From Arthrobacter gandavensis (GTDB taxonomy: Bacteria; Actinomycetota; Actinomycetes; Actinomycetales; Micrococcaceae): a stretch of 64,000 nt of DNA. The first letter of the stretch is position 1. Every line of letters starts with the position of its first letter. The stretch is from NCBI RefSeq assembly GCF_009192735.1, contig NZ_VTFU01000004.1, positions 310,001 through 374,000 of the forward strand. Direction: 5' to 3'. The notes under the pieces were generated by a model. That model was not told the origin of the DNA. It ran no database searches and saw only the letters and a list, made by a program, of their open reading frames with translations. Below, in pieces: positions 1 to 8,471 of this stretch. Made by a program: the position numbers and the translations under genes.

Positions 1-1546
1 GTCCTTCGGCGCACCCGTCGAAGTTTCGGGCAGTGATCTCGGCACAGCCCTCGCTGTTTACCTCGTCAATCCATGCTGAGGTGCCAAGGGACTCGACCGA
101 TGGCGAAAACTCAGGGAACTCTCCCACAGCCAAAGCGGCTGACACGGCTGCTGCAACGTCCGCTGCAGGTTCTGGCTTGGCAGCGGTGCCGGCGGAGGTG
201 CCGGCGGAGGCAGTCGCCGTAGGCGTGCCCGTGACTGTGTCCGCTGCCAGTGACGAACTTGAAGAGGCGTCAGCTCCGGGACCGGCGGGGTTCAGGAGCA
301 GGGCAACGGCAAGCACGGCCGTGAACACGCCTTGGCAGGCAAGGGCAACGGGCTTCCAACGGGGAGGTGCCCAGCTGGACATGCCCCGCCGCGCCTCGGA
401 TACCCGGGCTGACCCCGCCCGGCCGGAACGCCGGATGGGATCCTCGACGAGATGGAAGGAAAGGATTGAAAGGACAGTGGTGACAGACAATACGGCGAGC
501 GCGTAAGCCGTCCCCGAATCGGGGAAGAAAACGCGCAGCAGGATGATGGCGGGAAAGTGCCAGAGATACAGTGAGTAGGATATCCGGCCGAGGTATTGGG
601 ACACCGGGTTGGTCAGGAGCAGCATGCTTCGTGAAGTGTGTCCTGTTCCACCTGCAATCACCAGGACGGCCCCGAGCACGGGAAGTGCAACCCCGGGAGC
701 TGGAATCCCGCTTTCCGGATGGACAACGAACAGGCTGGCCAGGATCATCATCAGCCCTACTACTGCCAATCCGCTGCGCATCCTGGTGGTCAGCCGTCCG
801 AAGAGCGGCAGGGCCAGCGCTGCCAGTGCACCGGCCGCGAGTTCCCAGGTGCGGGTGAACGTCGAGAAGTAGGCCCAGGTGGGTGCGGCCGCCACCTGCC
901 ACAGCGCATAGCCAAACGATGCTGTTGCCACGAGCACCATCAGCCCAGCCGTAACGGAAGTTGGGGAACGGCGGCCCGTCCTCATTCCAATATACGCGGC
1001 GGCTATGATCAGCCACGGCCAGAAGAGATAGAACTGTTCCTCAACCGCCAGCGACCAGTAATGCTGCAGGGGAGACACCACGCCGTCGGTCTGCCAGTAG
1101 TCCGTTCCGACGGCCGCGAAATGCCAGTTCGCGGCGAACAATGCAGCGAAAATGCCGTCCGTCCGCACGGATGCTCCCCTGGCTGAGTTGTAGAGCAGAT
1201 ATGTGGCCGCCACCGTGACCACCACCACCAAAAGCGCCATGGGAAGAATTCTTCGGGCTCGCCGGACGTAAAAGGCGACAAAGTCGATCCGGCCGCTCGC
1301 AGCGACCTCGCGCACCAGCAGTCCCGAGATGAGGAAGCCGGAGATGACAAAGAAGACGTCTACTCCGACAAAGCCGCCCACAGGCCACTCGAAAAGGTGG
1401 TTAAGGATCACGGCTACAACAGCCAGGGCACGCAAGCCCTGGATATCGCGCCGTTGCCGGGAGGCCCGGTGGGTTCCCGCCGGACCGGACATCCCGGCTT
1501 TGCCCTTTTGGGATTTATGCGATCCGGACAGTGCATGGCTATTCAT
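1..1546 (-). CDS. Acyltransferase-3 (OafA/YrhL-type) membrane O-acyltransferase, 3' end outside the window
   Basis: About 515 codons are visible with no stop before the window edge, so the C-terminus is missing. The N-terminus reads RRDIQGLRALAVVAVILNH, then VGGFVGVDVFFVISGFLISG and later HYWSLAVEEQFYLLWP. These are the hallmarks of the acyltransferase-3 family, multi-pass membrane enzymes that O-acetylate sugars of surface glycans. After roughly ten hydrophobic segments comes an Ala/Ser/Thr-rich linker and the probable start of the extracellular SGNH-like domain common in OafA proteins. The ATG lies inside the stop of the upstream glycosyltransferase (ATGA overlap), which fixes the start and implies translational coupling. 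Its position at the end of the cytidylyltransferase-GT4 unit suggests it decorates the polysaccharide made by this locus. The substrate is unknown. Confidence 0.85.
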   Translation of the reverse strand, partial: MNSHALSGSHKSQKGKAGMSGPAGTHRASRQRRDIQGLRALAVVAVILNHLFEWPVGGFVGVDVFFVISGFLISGLLVREVAASGRIDFVAFYVRRARRILPMALLVVVVTVAATYLLYNSARGASVRTDGIFAALFAANWHFAAVGTDYWQTDGVVSPLQHYWSLAVEEQFYLFWPWLIIAAAYIGMRTGRRSPTSVTAGLMVLVATASFGYALWQVAAAPTWAYFSTFTRTWELAAGALAALALPLFGRLTTRMRSGLAVVGLMMILASLFVVHPESGIPAPGVALPVLGAVLVIAGGTGHTSRSMLLLTNPVSQYLGRISYSLYLWHFPAIILLRVFFPDSGTAYALAVLSVTTVLSILSFHLVEDPIRRSGRAGSARVSEARRGMSSWAPPRWKPVALACQGVFTAVLAVALLLNPAGPGADASSSSSLAADTVTGTPTATASAGTSAGTAAKPEPAADVAAAVSAALAVGEFPEFSPSVESLGTSAWIDEVNSEGCAEITARNFDGCAEG

Positions 1547-2718
1547 GCTTTCTCCTTAGCGAAGGTGCCATCGGACGGCAACAAATGCGTGGCAATTCTG
1601 CTCCGGTACAGCTCCGGGCTGTGGCGGCTGGCCGCCAGAACCGCATCCGCAGCGGCAAGGCCGGAGTACCGGTCCCACTGGGCCAGCATCTTGTCCACAG
1701 CCTCGGCGATGGCCGAAGGGTCCGACGGCGGCACCAGCCGCACACTGGTGTAATTGCCGGCAGCCTCCCGCAACCCTGATGTGTCGCTGACCACGGCCGG
1801 CCGCCCGGCGAGAATCGCTTCGACGGCAGTGTTGCCAAACGGTTCATCAGCACGGGAGGGCACCAGCACAATGTCCGCCTCGGCCAAATACGGCCAAACG
1901 TCAGGTTGGAATCCGTGCAGGTGAACACGGTCCTGCAGTCCCAGATCCCGGACGGTCAGACGGAGCTGTTGCTCATACCCCTCATTGCCCGGATAGACAG
2001 CCCCAACTATGTCCAGCCGTGCTGCGCTTCCAGCGGCCACGAGCTCTGCGAACGCCTCCACGGCCACGTCCACTCCCTTGCGGTGCGCCAACCGGCCCAC
2101 GTAGGTCAGCCGGGCGTCGCCTTGCACTTCCCGCCGCAGCGACAGCGGGGTGGAGGGCCCCGGGACAGCATTGTCCACAACGGTGGTTCGGCCCCTCAGC
2201 CGCGGCTGGGCCGAATGCAGGACGGCTTCGCTGAATCGGCTGTTGACCAGTATCCGGGAGGCAAACAACAGCGGGGCTGCCAAAGCCCGCTTTACGAGGG
2301 GTCGGGCAGACTCCTCACCCTCATGGACGTGTACAACCACCCTGAGCCCAAGCAGCCGAGGCAGAACCGACCACAGGGGCAGCGTGAGCGTGCTGACGTA
2401 CACGCTCTGCGGCTTCAGCCTCCGAAGCAGCATCAACATTCGCCCGGTTGCCGCAACGCAAGCGGGCAGCAGCATCGGCAGGGAGCGCGGGGACAACAGT
2501 GCCTTGCGCAGCACGACTGTCCGGCAGAGCACCACTTCGGCGCCGCATTCCAGCAGCTCGGAGACAAGCGGACCTTGGGCCGGAACCGTAACCACCACGC
2601 GGGCGCCTCCCTCCAGCAGCCCTCGGACGCTCTCCAGCAGCACCCTGTCCGATCCGTAGAGCTCTGCCGAGGGATGGGCGACCAGCACGGTGTCCCTCTG
2701 CCCTGCCCGGACCGTCAT
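1543..2718 (-). CDS. GT4-type (GT-B fold) glycosyltransferase
   Basis: 391 residues. The N-terminal half begins TVLVAHPSAELYGSDRVLLE, typical of the acceptor domain of GT4 enzymes. The C-terminal half carries LTYVGRLAHRKGVDVAVEAF followed by EADIVLVPSRADEPFGNTAVEA, the EX7E-type nucleotide-sugar donor site of glycosyltransferase group 1. It should act on the cytoplasmic face, adding a sugar to a lipid-linked repeat unit. It overlaps the upstream cytidylyltransferase and the downstream acyltransferase by ATGA junctions, so the three genes form one translationally coupled unit. Donor and acceptor sugars cannot be read from the sequence. Confidence 0.9.
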   Translation of the reverse strand: MTVRAGQRDTVLVAHPSAELYGSDRVLLESVRGLLEGGARVVVTVPAQGPLVSELLECGAEVVLCRTVVLRKALLSPRSLPMLLPACVAATGRMLMLLRRLKPQSVYVSTLTLPLWSVLPRLLGLRVVVHVHEGEESARPLVKRALAAPLLFASRILVNSRFSEAVLHSAQPRLRGRTTVVDNAVPGPSTPLSLRREVQGDARLTYVGRLAHRKGVDVAVEAFAELVAAGSAARLDIVGAVYPGNEGYEQQLRLTVRDLGLQDRVHLHGFQPDVWPYLAEADIVLVPSRADEPFGNTAVEAILAGRPAVVSDTSGLREAAGNYTSVRLVPPSDPSAIAEAVDKMLAQWDRYSGLAAADAVLAASRHSPELYRSRIATHLLPSDGTFAKEKA

Positions 2719-3176
2719 ACCAGGTCTCCTGCGGAGGCCTCAAGGGGCCGCACGGCGCTTATAGCCGCCAGGGCACGCCGGAGCGCCGTGCTGGAGGTGT
2801 GAACGGTATAGGGAAAATAGACAACCTCAGTGCCGACGGCGGCAAAGCGCCTTTCCAGGTCACGCCCCTTAGCGGTTCCGCGCCAGTCGTCCCCCTTGAA
2901 GAAAACGTCAAACCGCAGCTCCTCCCACGTGCTGAGCCGGTCCGATTCAACCTCTGCGTAGGCCCTGTCCACACATTTAATGTTGCCGACAATTTCCAGG
3001 CGTTCGGCCAGCGGAATAATCGGCCGGGTGCCTTTGGTGCTTTCACACAACTCGTCTGACACCACACCGGCAATCAGGTAGTCGCAGTAGCTTTTTGCGT
3101 GCCTCAGGATATTCAGGTGTCCAATGTGAAACAGGTCAAATGCTCCGGCTGCGTAGCCGACGGCATACTTTTTCAT
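2715..3176 (-). CDS. TagD/RfaE-like nucleotidyltransferase (probable glycerol-3-phosphate-type cytidylyltransferase)
   Basis: 153 residues, the normal length for a single-domain cytidylyltransferase. GAFDLFHIGHLNIL near residue 11 contains the HxGH nucleotide-binding signature. VHTSSTALRRAL near residue 125 occupies the position of the second (RTEGISTT-like) motif. Family enzymes make CDP-glycerol or related CDP- or ADP-activated small molecules from CTP or ATP. An AGAGGG ribosome-binding site lies six bases before the ATG. The gene opens a three-gene unit divergent from the beta-helix protein gene. A CDP-alcohol phosphotransferase lies elsewhere in the same locus, which fits an activated polyol being transferred to lipid or polymer. 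The exact substrate is an inference. Confidence 0.85.
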   Translation of the reverse strand: MKKYAVGYAAGAFDLFHIGHLNILRHAKSYCDYLIAGVVSDELCESTKGTRPIIPLAERLEIVGNIKCVDRAYAEVESDRLSTWEELRFDVFFKGDDWRGTAKGRDLERRFAAVGTEVVYFPYTVHTSSTALRRALAAISAVRPLEASAGDLV

Positions 3177-3221
3177 AGCATCCCTCTCAATAACATGTTG
3201 GCAACGAAGCCGTTTTTATGG

Positions 3222-3250
3222 TTGACTTCAGGAGGTTTCGATTGATCAAT
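3222..3250 (+). promoter_or_regulatory. Candidate sigma-70-type promoter of the beta-helix gene
   Basis: TTGACT at 3222-3227 and ATCAAT at 3245-3250 are separated by 17 bp inside the relatively AT-rich 122-bp gap between the divergent cytidylyltransferase and beta-helix genes. Predicted transcription would start near 3257, about 40 bases before the ATG. This is a pattern match only. Confidence 0.35.
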
Positions 3251-3298
3251 TTTTTCGTTTGTCTGTAGCTGGGCGGCAGGCCTACATGAGAGACCTCT

Positions 3299-5908
3299 AT
3301 GAATCCCCCTTCTTCCAGCTCCCTCCAACGCGTCCGAAAACGCGGGCACCTTCCCGTCCTCACGGCAGTGCTGCTGAGCCTTGTCGCCTTTCCGGCGCCT
3401 GCCTCTGCAGCGGACCCGCCCGACTATGTGCCGGATACCCCGCTCCTTCGTGACAGCATGTCCCGCTCTGTTCAGGACGGCTGGGGTGAGTCCGAGAGCG
3501 GAACCGGGTACACCACCAGCTGGCTGCCGTCCCTTGCGGTATCCGGAGGCACCGGTACCGTGGAAATCCCAGAGCCAGGCACGTCGCGCACCGTGGAAGC
3601 AGGCGTGTCCCCCGCCGTCGACATGTCGGCGTCCTACGGTGTTTCGGTGTCTGAAATCCCGACGAGCGGGGGCGGGGTCCATACCGGGCTCCAGGTGCGT
3701 TACAGGGACGGATCCTTCTACCAGGCCACTCTCCGCGTCCTGCCGGGCGGCGATACCGCCCTGGATATCTCCCGAACCAATGGCGGACCGGAAACCAAAA
3801 CGGCGTTGTCCCGCCCAGTGGCCCTGCCTTTCCGCGTTGACGCGGGGCAAAAGGTGAATGTGGAATTGCAGGCCACCGGGAGTTCGCCGGTGGAGATCAA
3901 GGCCCGCGCATGGCTGGCAGGCGCGACAGCAGGCGATTGGCAGCAAACCGCCTCGGACTCGGGCGATGCCCGGATCACCGATGCGGGCACGCTCCGGATC
4001 ACCACCTACGTCTCCGCAGCCAGCCAACCCGCGACGGTAGCCTATGACGATCTGGCCGCGCAGACGCTGCGGAAGGCAACGGGACCCGTTGTGCCACCGC
4101 CGGCACCGGCACCGGTACCGCCTGTTCCCCCTGTGAAGCCGCCGGTCAACCCCGCACCGCCCACTGTGCCCGAGCCGCCCACCTTGCCCCAGCCGCCCAC
4201 CGTGCCGGAGCCACCGGCAGAACCCGGCTCCCGAAACGCGACAGGTTCCGCCCCCGTGGGAAGCACCTCGTACCCCATTCCCTCCCGCGCAGTTTTCGCA
4301 GCGCCGGGTGGATCTGACTCCGCTGCCGGCACGCTGGCTTCTCCGCTGCGCACCATCGGCGCCGCTATTGCCCGCGCACCCCAGGGCGGCACAGTAGTTC
4401 TCCGGGGCGGGACCTATCACGAGGAGGTGACCATCCCGGTTAACAAGCCGTTGACCATTCAGGCCTACCCCAATGAGGCCGTGTGGCTGGACGGAAGCCG
4501 TCAGGTCAGCAACTTTGTGCCGACCGGCAAAGTCTATGCAGCTGCCGGTTGGACTCCCACCTTCGATTCGAGCCCCACGTACCAGTGGGGAAAGCCGGGA
4601 ACCGAGCACGGAGGTTCCTTCGTCGACCCGGCCTATCCCATGGCCTCGCACCCGGACCAGGTGTGGATCGACAATGCAGCGCAGAAGCAGGTGGGCTCCC
4701 TGTCCGAGGTTACGGCTGGGACCTTCTATGCGGATTACGCTGCCAAGAAGCTCTATGTGGGGACGAACCCGGCAGGAAAAACCGTCCGAGCCAGCGCATT
4801 GGCCAAGGCCATGAGCGTCCGCGCCGAGAACTCCGTGGTTCGGGGAATCGGCATCCGGAGATTCGCCACGTCGGTACCGCACATGGGCGCTGTTACTGTG
4901 GAAAAAACCGGCGTCGTTTTTGAGAACGTTTCCATCACAGACAATTCCACTACCGGTATAGCTGTAGGGGCCGGAAAGGTCACCCTCCGCAATGTCACCT
5001 CTGCCCGGAACGGGCTGATGGGTGTCAGCGTGGTGTACGCCGACGGATTGACGGTTACCGGATTGGACGCCAGCGGCAACAACGTAGAGCGTTTCAAGAC
5101 CGCGCCGGTTGCGGGCGGCATGAAAGTCGGACGAACGCGCGGCGTCAGCGTCCAGCAAAGCACTTTCCGCAATAACACCGGCACCGGGCTGTGGCTGGAT
5201 GAGTCTGTGTACAACGCAGACTTGGCCGGCAACGCCATGACCGGCAATGCGAGTCATGGCGTATCGGCCGAAATCTCCGCCAAGGTGCGGTTGGTGGACA
5301 ACGTCATCGCCGACAACCGGAACTTCGGCGTCAAGGTCAACAACACCAGCGAGGTGGAGATTTGGAACAACACCTTCAGCGGCAACGGTCGGCAAATCAA
5401 TATTGTCCAGGACAAGCGGCGGGCCAGTAACCAGTCGACTCCCGGACACAATCCCCGCCAGCCCTTCCCTGACAAGACAATGACGTGGATTAACGGACCG
5501 GTAACCGTCCGCAACAACATCATCGCTTCCACTTCCGCGGCCGGAAACTGTCTGTTGTGTGTGGAGGACTATTCCAGGGAGTTCACCGCTGAGCAGCTCC
5601 GGGTCACAGCCCAGGGCAACGTGTACCACCGGGTCAATGCTCAGCAACCCAGCTGGGCAGTGGTGTGGTCCGGAGGCAAGTCCAACGCCAGTGTGTACAC
5701 AGGTATCGCGGCATTCCGTGCGGCCACCGGTCAGGAAAAAACGCATCTGGAGCTCACCGGCCCAAGTCCCCTGGCACCTAACACATTTGCCGCCAACCGC
5801 ACGGTGCAGGACCAGGCCGGTGCAGTTGCCGTTCCATTGCCGGCTTCCATTGCCGGCTTGGCCGGGCAGCCTTCGGGAGCACGTCATCTGGGCGCCTTTA
5901 CCAACTGA
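3299..5908 (+). CDS. Secreted right-handed parallel beta-helix protein with N-terminal sandwich module
   Basis: 869 residues. A signal peptide (RVRKR, hydrophobic core, cleavage after ASA near residue 37) marks it for export. Residues about 46-255 form a beta-rich module (LLRDSM...DGWG, LQVRYRDGSFYQATLRV, VNVELQATGSSPVEIKARAW). A Pro-rich linker spans about 262-310. The rest has parallel beta-helix (PbH1, pectate-lyase-like) repeats with Asn ladders, such as FENVSITDNSTTGIAVGAG and VEIWNNTFSGNGRQI. Such folds occur in polysaccharide lyases, hydrolases and binding proteins. I cannot assign catalytic residues, so lyase activity is only possible. It is the only plus-strand gene in the locus, and its 3' end overlaps the convergent polymerase gene by 25 bp. 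No sortase motif or transmembrane anchor follows. The ribosome-binding site is weak (GAGAG). Confidence 0.85.
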   Translation: MNPPSSSSLQRVRKRGHLPVLTAVLLSLVAFPAPASAADPPDYVPDTPLLRDSMSRSVQDGWGESESGTGYTTSWLPSLAVSGGTGTVEIPEPGTSRTVEAGVSPAVDMSASYGVSVSEIPTSGGGVHTGLQVRYRDGSFYQATLRVLPGGDTALDISRTNGGPETKTALSRPVALPFRVDAGQKVNVELQATGSSPVEIKARAWLAGATAGDWQQTASDSGDARITDAGTLRITTYVSAASQPATVAYDDLAAQTLRKATGPVVPPPAPAPVPPVPPVKPPVNPAPPTVPEPPTLPQPPTVPEPPAEPGSRNATGSAPVGSTSYPIPSRAVFAAPGGSDSAAGTLASPLRTIGAAIARAPQGGTVVLRGGTYHEEVTIPVNKPLTIQAYPNEAVWLDGSRQVSNFVPTGKVYAAAGWTPTFDSSPTYQWGKPGTEHGGSFVDPAYPMASHPDQVWIDNAAQKQVGSLSEVTAGTFYADYAAKKLYVGTNPAGKTVRASALAKAMSVRAENSVVRGIGIRRFATSVPHMGAVTVEKTGVVFENVSITDNSTTGIAVGAGKVTLRNVTSARNGLMGVSVVYADGLTVTGLDASGNNVERFKTAPVAGGMKVGRTRGVSVQQSTFRNNTGTGLWLDESVYNADLAGNAMTGNASHGVSAEISAKVRLVDNVIADNRNFGVKVNNTSEVEIWNNTFSGNGRQINIVQDKRRASNQSTPGHNPRQPFPDKTMTWINGPVTVRNNIIASTSAAGNCLLCVEDYSREFTAEQLRVTAQGNVYHRVNAQQPSWAVVWSGGKSNASVYTGIAAFRAATGQEKTHLELTGPSPLAPNTFAANRTVQDQAGAVAVPLPASIAGLAGQPSGARHLGAFTN

Positions 5909-7122
5909 GGCACGACGGAAATCGGTGGCCTGCTGATTACCGTGTAATCCCGGGTGGGAGCAGCCTCCGCTGCCCCCGCCCGGGGTTCCCAGACCACCAG
6001 CGAAATGGCAAAGAACAGGAGGAAAGAGGTGCTGACCTCGGTCAGCCCGTTCTCGAGGAAGCTTCGCAGCAGCAGAAACAGCAGCATGGCCGGCAGAAAT
6101 GAGTCCGGTGCCCTTCTCAGACTGCGGGACAGCAGGGAGAAGGCCCACATGGCCAGGACCAATGTGCCAAGGACGCCGGCCTGGGCAAGCGCCGAGATCC
6201 AGCTTGAGTCCAAAACCTGGGAATCCCAGTACTGCCCTTTGACGGCCACCGTCTTGATCGACAATCCCCCGCCGACCCACCGCTCCCATGTGCGTGCGGA
6301 AGTATCCAGGACGGTCTCCCACGCCAAGGTACGCGAATTCAAAGTCAGCAGGGATGCGCTCCCGGGCCGCATCACCATGTTCATCAATGCAGGGGTATAC
6401 AGGAGCGCCGGGAGCATAACCGTTCCGAGCGCGAGCAGCCCAACGGCTACCGCACGCCGCATCCTCCTGAGGGCGAGACCAATCATGGCGGCCGCCAGAG
6501 CAAGGCCCAGCAATGCTGTCCTGGACTCCGTGGCAAGGACTGCCCCCAGCAACACTCCGAGGAGGCCCACCTGGACAAAGGTTCCTTTGCCCCGGAGGAG
6601 GTTGTGCGCCAGGGCAATGGCAGGAACTCCACACAGCATGGCAATTGCGTTCGGCCGAAGCGGGGGGATGACGCCTGCAAGCCGTTGGCCGCTCAACAGG
6701 CCGGGCAGGCCAGTGGCCGCACTCACCAGGCCGACGATCGCCATAGCCACGAGCAGCGGTTTGAGCGCGGCTGGGGTGGGAGAAGCAGCCAGCAGAAATC
6801 CCACGGTCGCCGCCACTAAAAGCAGCCGCGCGGCCAGGACAACTGAGGCTCCCACGTCTCCAACGGCAACAGCACCGAGCAGCGAGACCGAAACGAAAAG
6901 AAACAGCAGCAGGAACGGCCGACCCGGGATCTTCCGGCGCTTCGGAGCGTAGGCCGCAAGCGCAAAGGCAAGGAGGCAAGCCAGAGCCTGGCAGGCAGCC
7001 TTTGCCAAGACCACTCCATCCGCTCCGCCGTCGTAATAGAACCCCTTGCGCCAAGCCACCGTGCTGCCCAGAAGCAAAAGCCAAATCGCGTACGGGGCAG
7101 ACTTGAGGATCCAGGCATTCAC
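5884..7122 (-). CDS. O-antigen ligase/polymerase-like membrane protein (Wzy_C family)
   Basis: 412 residues with about ten to twelve hydrophobic segments. Between them lies a hydrophilic loop (RPGSASLLTLNSRTLAWETV, then WVGGGLSIKTV) resembling the periplasmic loop of Wzy polymerases and O-antigen ligases (RTxxW-type pattern). It should link repeat units into polymer, or attach polymer to an acceptor, on the outer face of the membrane. The GTG start overlaps the stop of the Wzz-like gene (GTGA), so chain-length and polymerisation functions are coupled. It is the last gene of the long minus-strand run and converges on the beta-helix gene. Polymerase versus ligase cannot be decided from sequence. 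Confidence 0.85.
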   Translation of the reverse strand: MNAWILKSAPYAIWLLLLGSTVAWRKGFYYDGGADGVVLAKAACQALACLLAFALAAYAPKRRKIPGRPFLLLFLFVSVSLLGAVAVGDVGASVVLAARLLLVAATVGFLLAASPTPAALKPLLVAMAIVGLVSAATGLPGLLSGQRLAGVIPPLRPNAIAMLCGVPAIALAHNLLRGKGTFVQVGLLGVLLGAVLATESRTALLGLALAAAMIGLALRRMRRAVAVGLLALGTVMLPALLYTPALMNMVMRPGSASLLTLNSRTLAWETVLDTSARTWERWVGGGLSIKTVAVKGQYWDSQVLDSSWISALAQAGVLGTLVLAMWAFSLLSRSLRRAPDSFLPAMLLFLLLRSFLENGLTEVSTSFLLFFAISLVVWEPRAGAAEAAPTRDYTVISRPPISVVPQLVKAPR

Positions 7123-8471
7123 CGGCGTTCCTCCGTGGCGACCACCGGCGCCACCGGGCGGGGCCTTAAGACACCTTTGAGAACTCCGGCAGGCACATCG
7201 AGCATGACGATCCCCAGAGGTTCAATGCCCAGGGAACGCATTTCCATGACCTCTGCATCCAGCTGGGCGTCAGTTGTTGATCCGTATGAGACCAGAACCA
7301 GCGCACACTGTGACACGGCGCCCACCATTTCCGTATTCAGCGGCTCCGAGGAAGCAGCAGTCAGCGTGAGCAGCACATCGAAGTCTTCTGCGAGTTCTTT
7401 GATCAGGGTTCCCGCGTTCCGGCCCGTGTCAGCTGCCGGGAGGGAAGGGCCAGACCCGGCTGTAACAGTGAAGAGTGAGCCTGTGCCTACTTGGCGGACC
7501 ACCTCGCCGGCCTCCACGGCGCCGGCGACCAGATCGGTGAACCCGTGGCTGTCACGCGAAAGCCCGAACGGAGCTTGGACGGCTCCATCCCCTTGAAGGA
7601 TGCATACCCGTCGCCCGCTGTCGGCGATAAAGCGGCCCCACTCCTCGAGCATCATCTCTCCGGACACCGTGGAACGCTGGCATGCGCCCGTGGCCAGCAC
7701 GATGCGGGGCAGCTGTCCTCCCGTGCGGAGCAGAATGCGCGTCAGCAGGGAACGCAGCTCCGTGTCCGGGCCTACCTGCTTGCGCAGTGGAAAACGACTG
7801 CTTCTGCCCAGGACCGGCATCCGTCCGATAAGTTCCACCCCTGAAGCGGTGACCACGTCTTCCGCAGAATGCAGGGCAGCGCCCCTGCGGTCCATAACAA
7901 TGGCCGCTATCAGGCCGATGAACAACCCGCCGAAGGCACCCAGCACCAAGTTGGTGACGATATCCGGCGACGAGGGATGGGCTGGAGGGGCAGCGGGGAC
8001 CGTGATCTGGGGGTCGACTACTGCGGCGCGCGAATCCTCATCGTTCTCCAGCAGCCGGATCTGGTCTGCCAGGCTTTCTGCGACAAGATTCGCGGTGGTG
8101 GACGCTTCCTTGCCCGATGCGGCGGAAGCCGTGACCCGTACATACACGGTGTCCTTGGGATTTTCGGCGCTGACCCGGCGGGCAAGGCTGGAAGCCGTCA
8201 CACCATTGCCGAGTTTTTCGGCCACTGGTGCCAAAACCTGTGGACTCCTCACCAGATCCGGGTAGTTTTTCACCCGTTGCAGGGTGAACTGCGAGTCCTC
8301 ATAGGACGAGCTGCTGGAGGACTGGGCCTTTACGAAAAGATCCGCGCGGGCGTCGTAAGATTTGGGGCTAACCCAGCTCACCAGAATCGCGGCGTCCACA
8401 GCAAGAAACACAATGAACAGGATCAGCAGCAGGCGCCTGCGGAAAAGCAGCAGATATTCACTCAATTCCAT
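7119..8471 (-). CDS. Wzz-type chain-length determinant with degenerate BY-kinase-like domain
   Basis: 450 residues from the ATG at 8471, chosen over a longer reading frame because GGGAGGTGA sits just upstream and the protein then starts MELSEYLLLFRRRLL, a typical Wzz start. Two membrane segments (about residues 13-33 and 170-190) bracket an extracytoplasmic coiled region. The C-terminal half aligns by eye with bacterial tyrosine kinases (HGFTDLVAGAVEAGEVVRQV, VTAGSGPS). However, the Walker A position reads GACQRSTV without the lysine, Walker A' reads VCILQGDG, and the Walker B position is FDVLLTLTAAS without an aspartate. There is no C-terminal Tyr cluster. It probably controls chain length structurally rather than as a kinase. 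It overlaps the genes on both sides. Confidence 0.85.
   Translation of the reverse strand: MELSEYLLLFRRRLLLILFIVFLAVDAAILVSWVSPKSYDARADLFVKAQSSSSSSYEDSQFTLQRVKNYPDLVRSPQVLAPVAEKLGNGVTASSLARRVSAENPKDTVYVRVTASAASGKEASTTANLVAESLADQIRLLENDEDSRAAVVDPQITVPAAPPAHPSSPDIVTNLVLGAFGGLFIGLIAAIVMDRRGAALHSAEDVVTASGVELIGRMPVLGRSSRFPLRKQVGPDTELRSLLTRILLRTGGQLPRIVLATGACQRSTVSGEMMLEEWGRFIADSGRRVCILQGDGAVQAPFGLSRDSHGFTDLVAGAVEAGEVVRQVGTGSLFTVTAGSGPSLPAADTGRNAGTLIKELAEDFDVLLTLTAASSEPLNTEMVGAVSQCALVLVSYGSTTDAQLDAEVMEMRSLGIEPLGIVMLDVPAGVLKGVLRPRPVAPVVATEERR

Noticed and set aside
33-506. Plus-strand open frame at the window start
   Set aside because: It is the complement of the acyltransferase gene. The minus frame has clear family motifs and a coupled start at 1546.
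3173-7084. Very long minus-strand open frame (about 1,300 codons) opposite the beta-helix gene
   Set aside because: Its translation is Gly/Arg/Cys-rich without domains and it overlaps two convincing genes. It is an artefact of high-GC codon use on the other strand.
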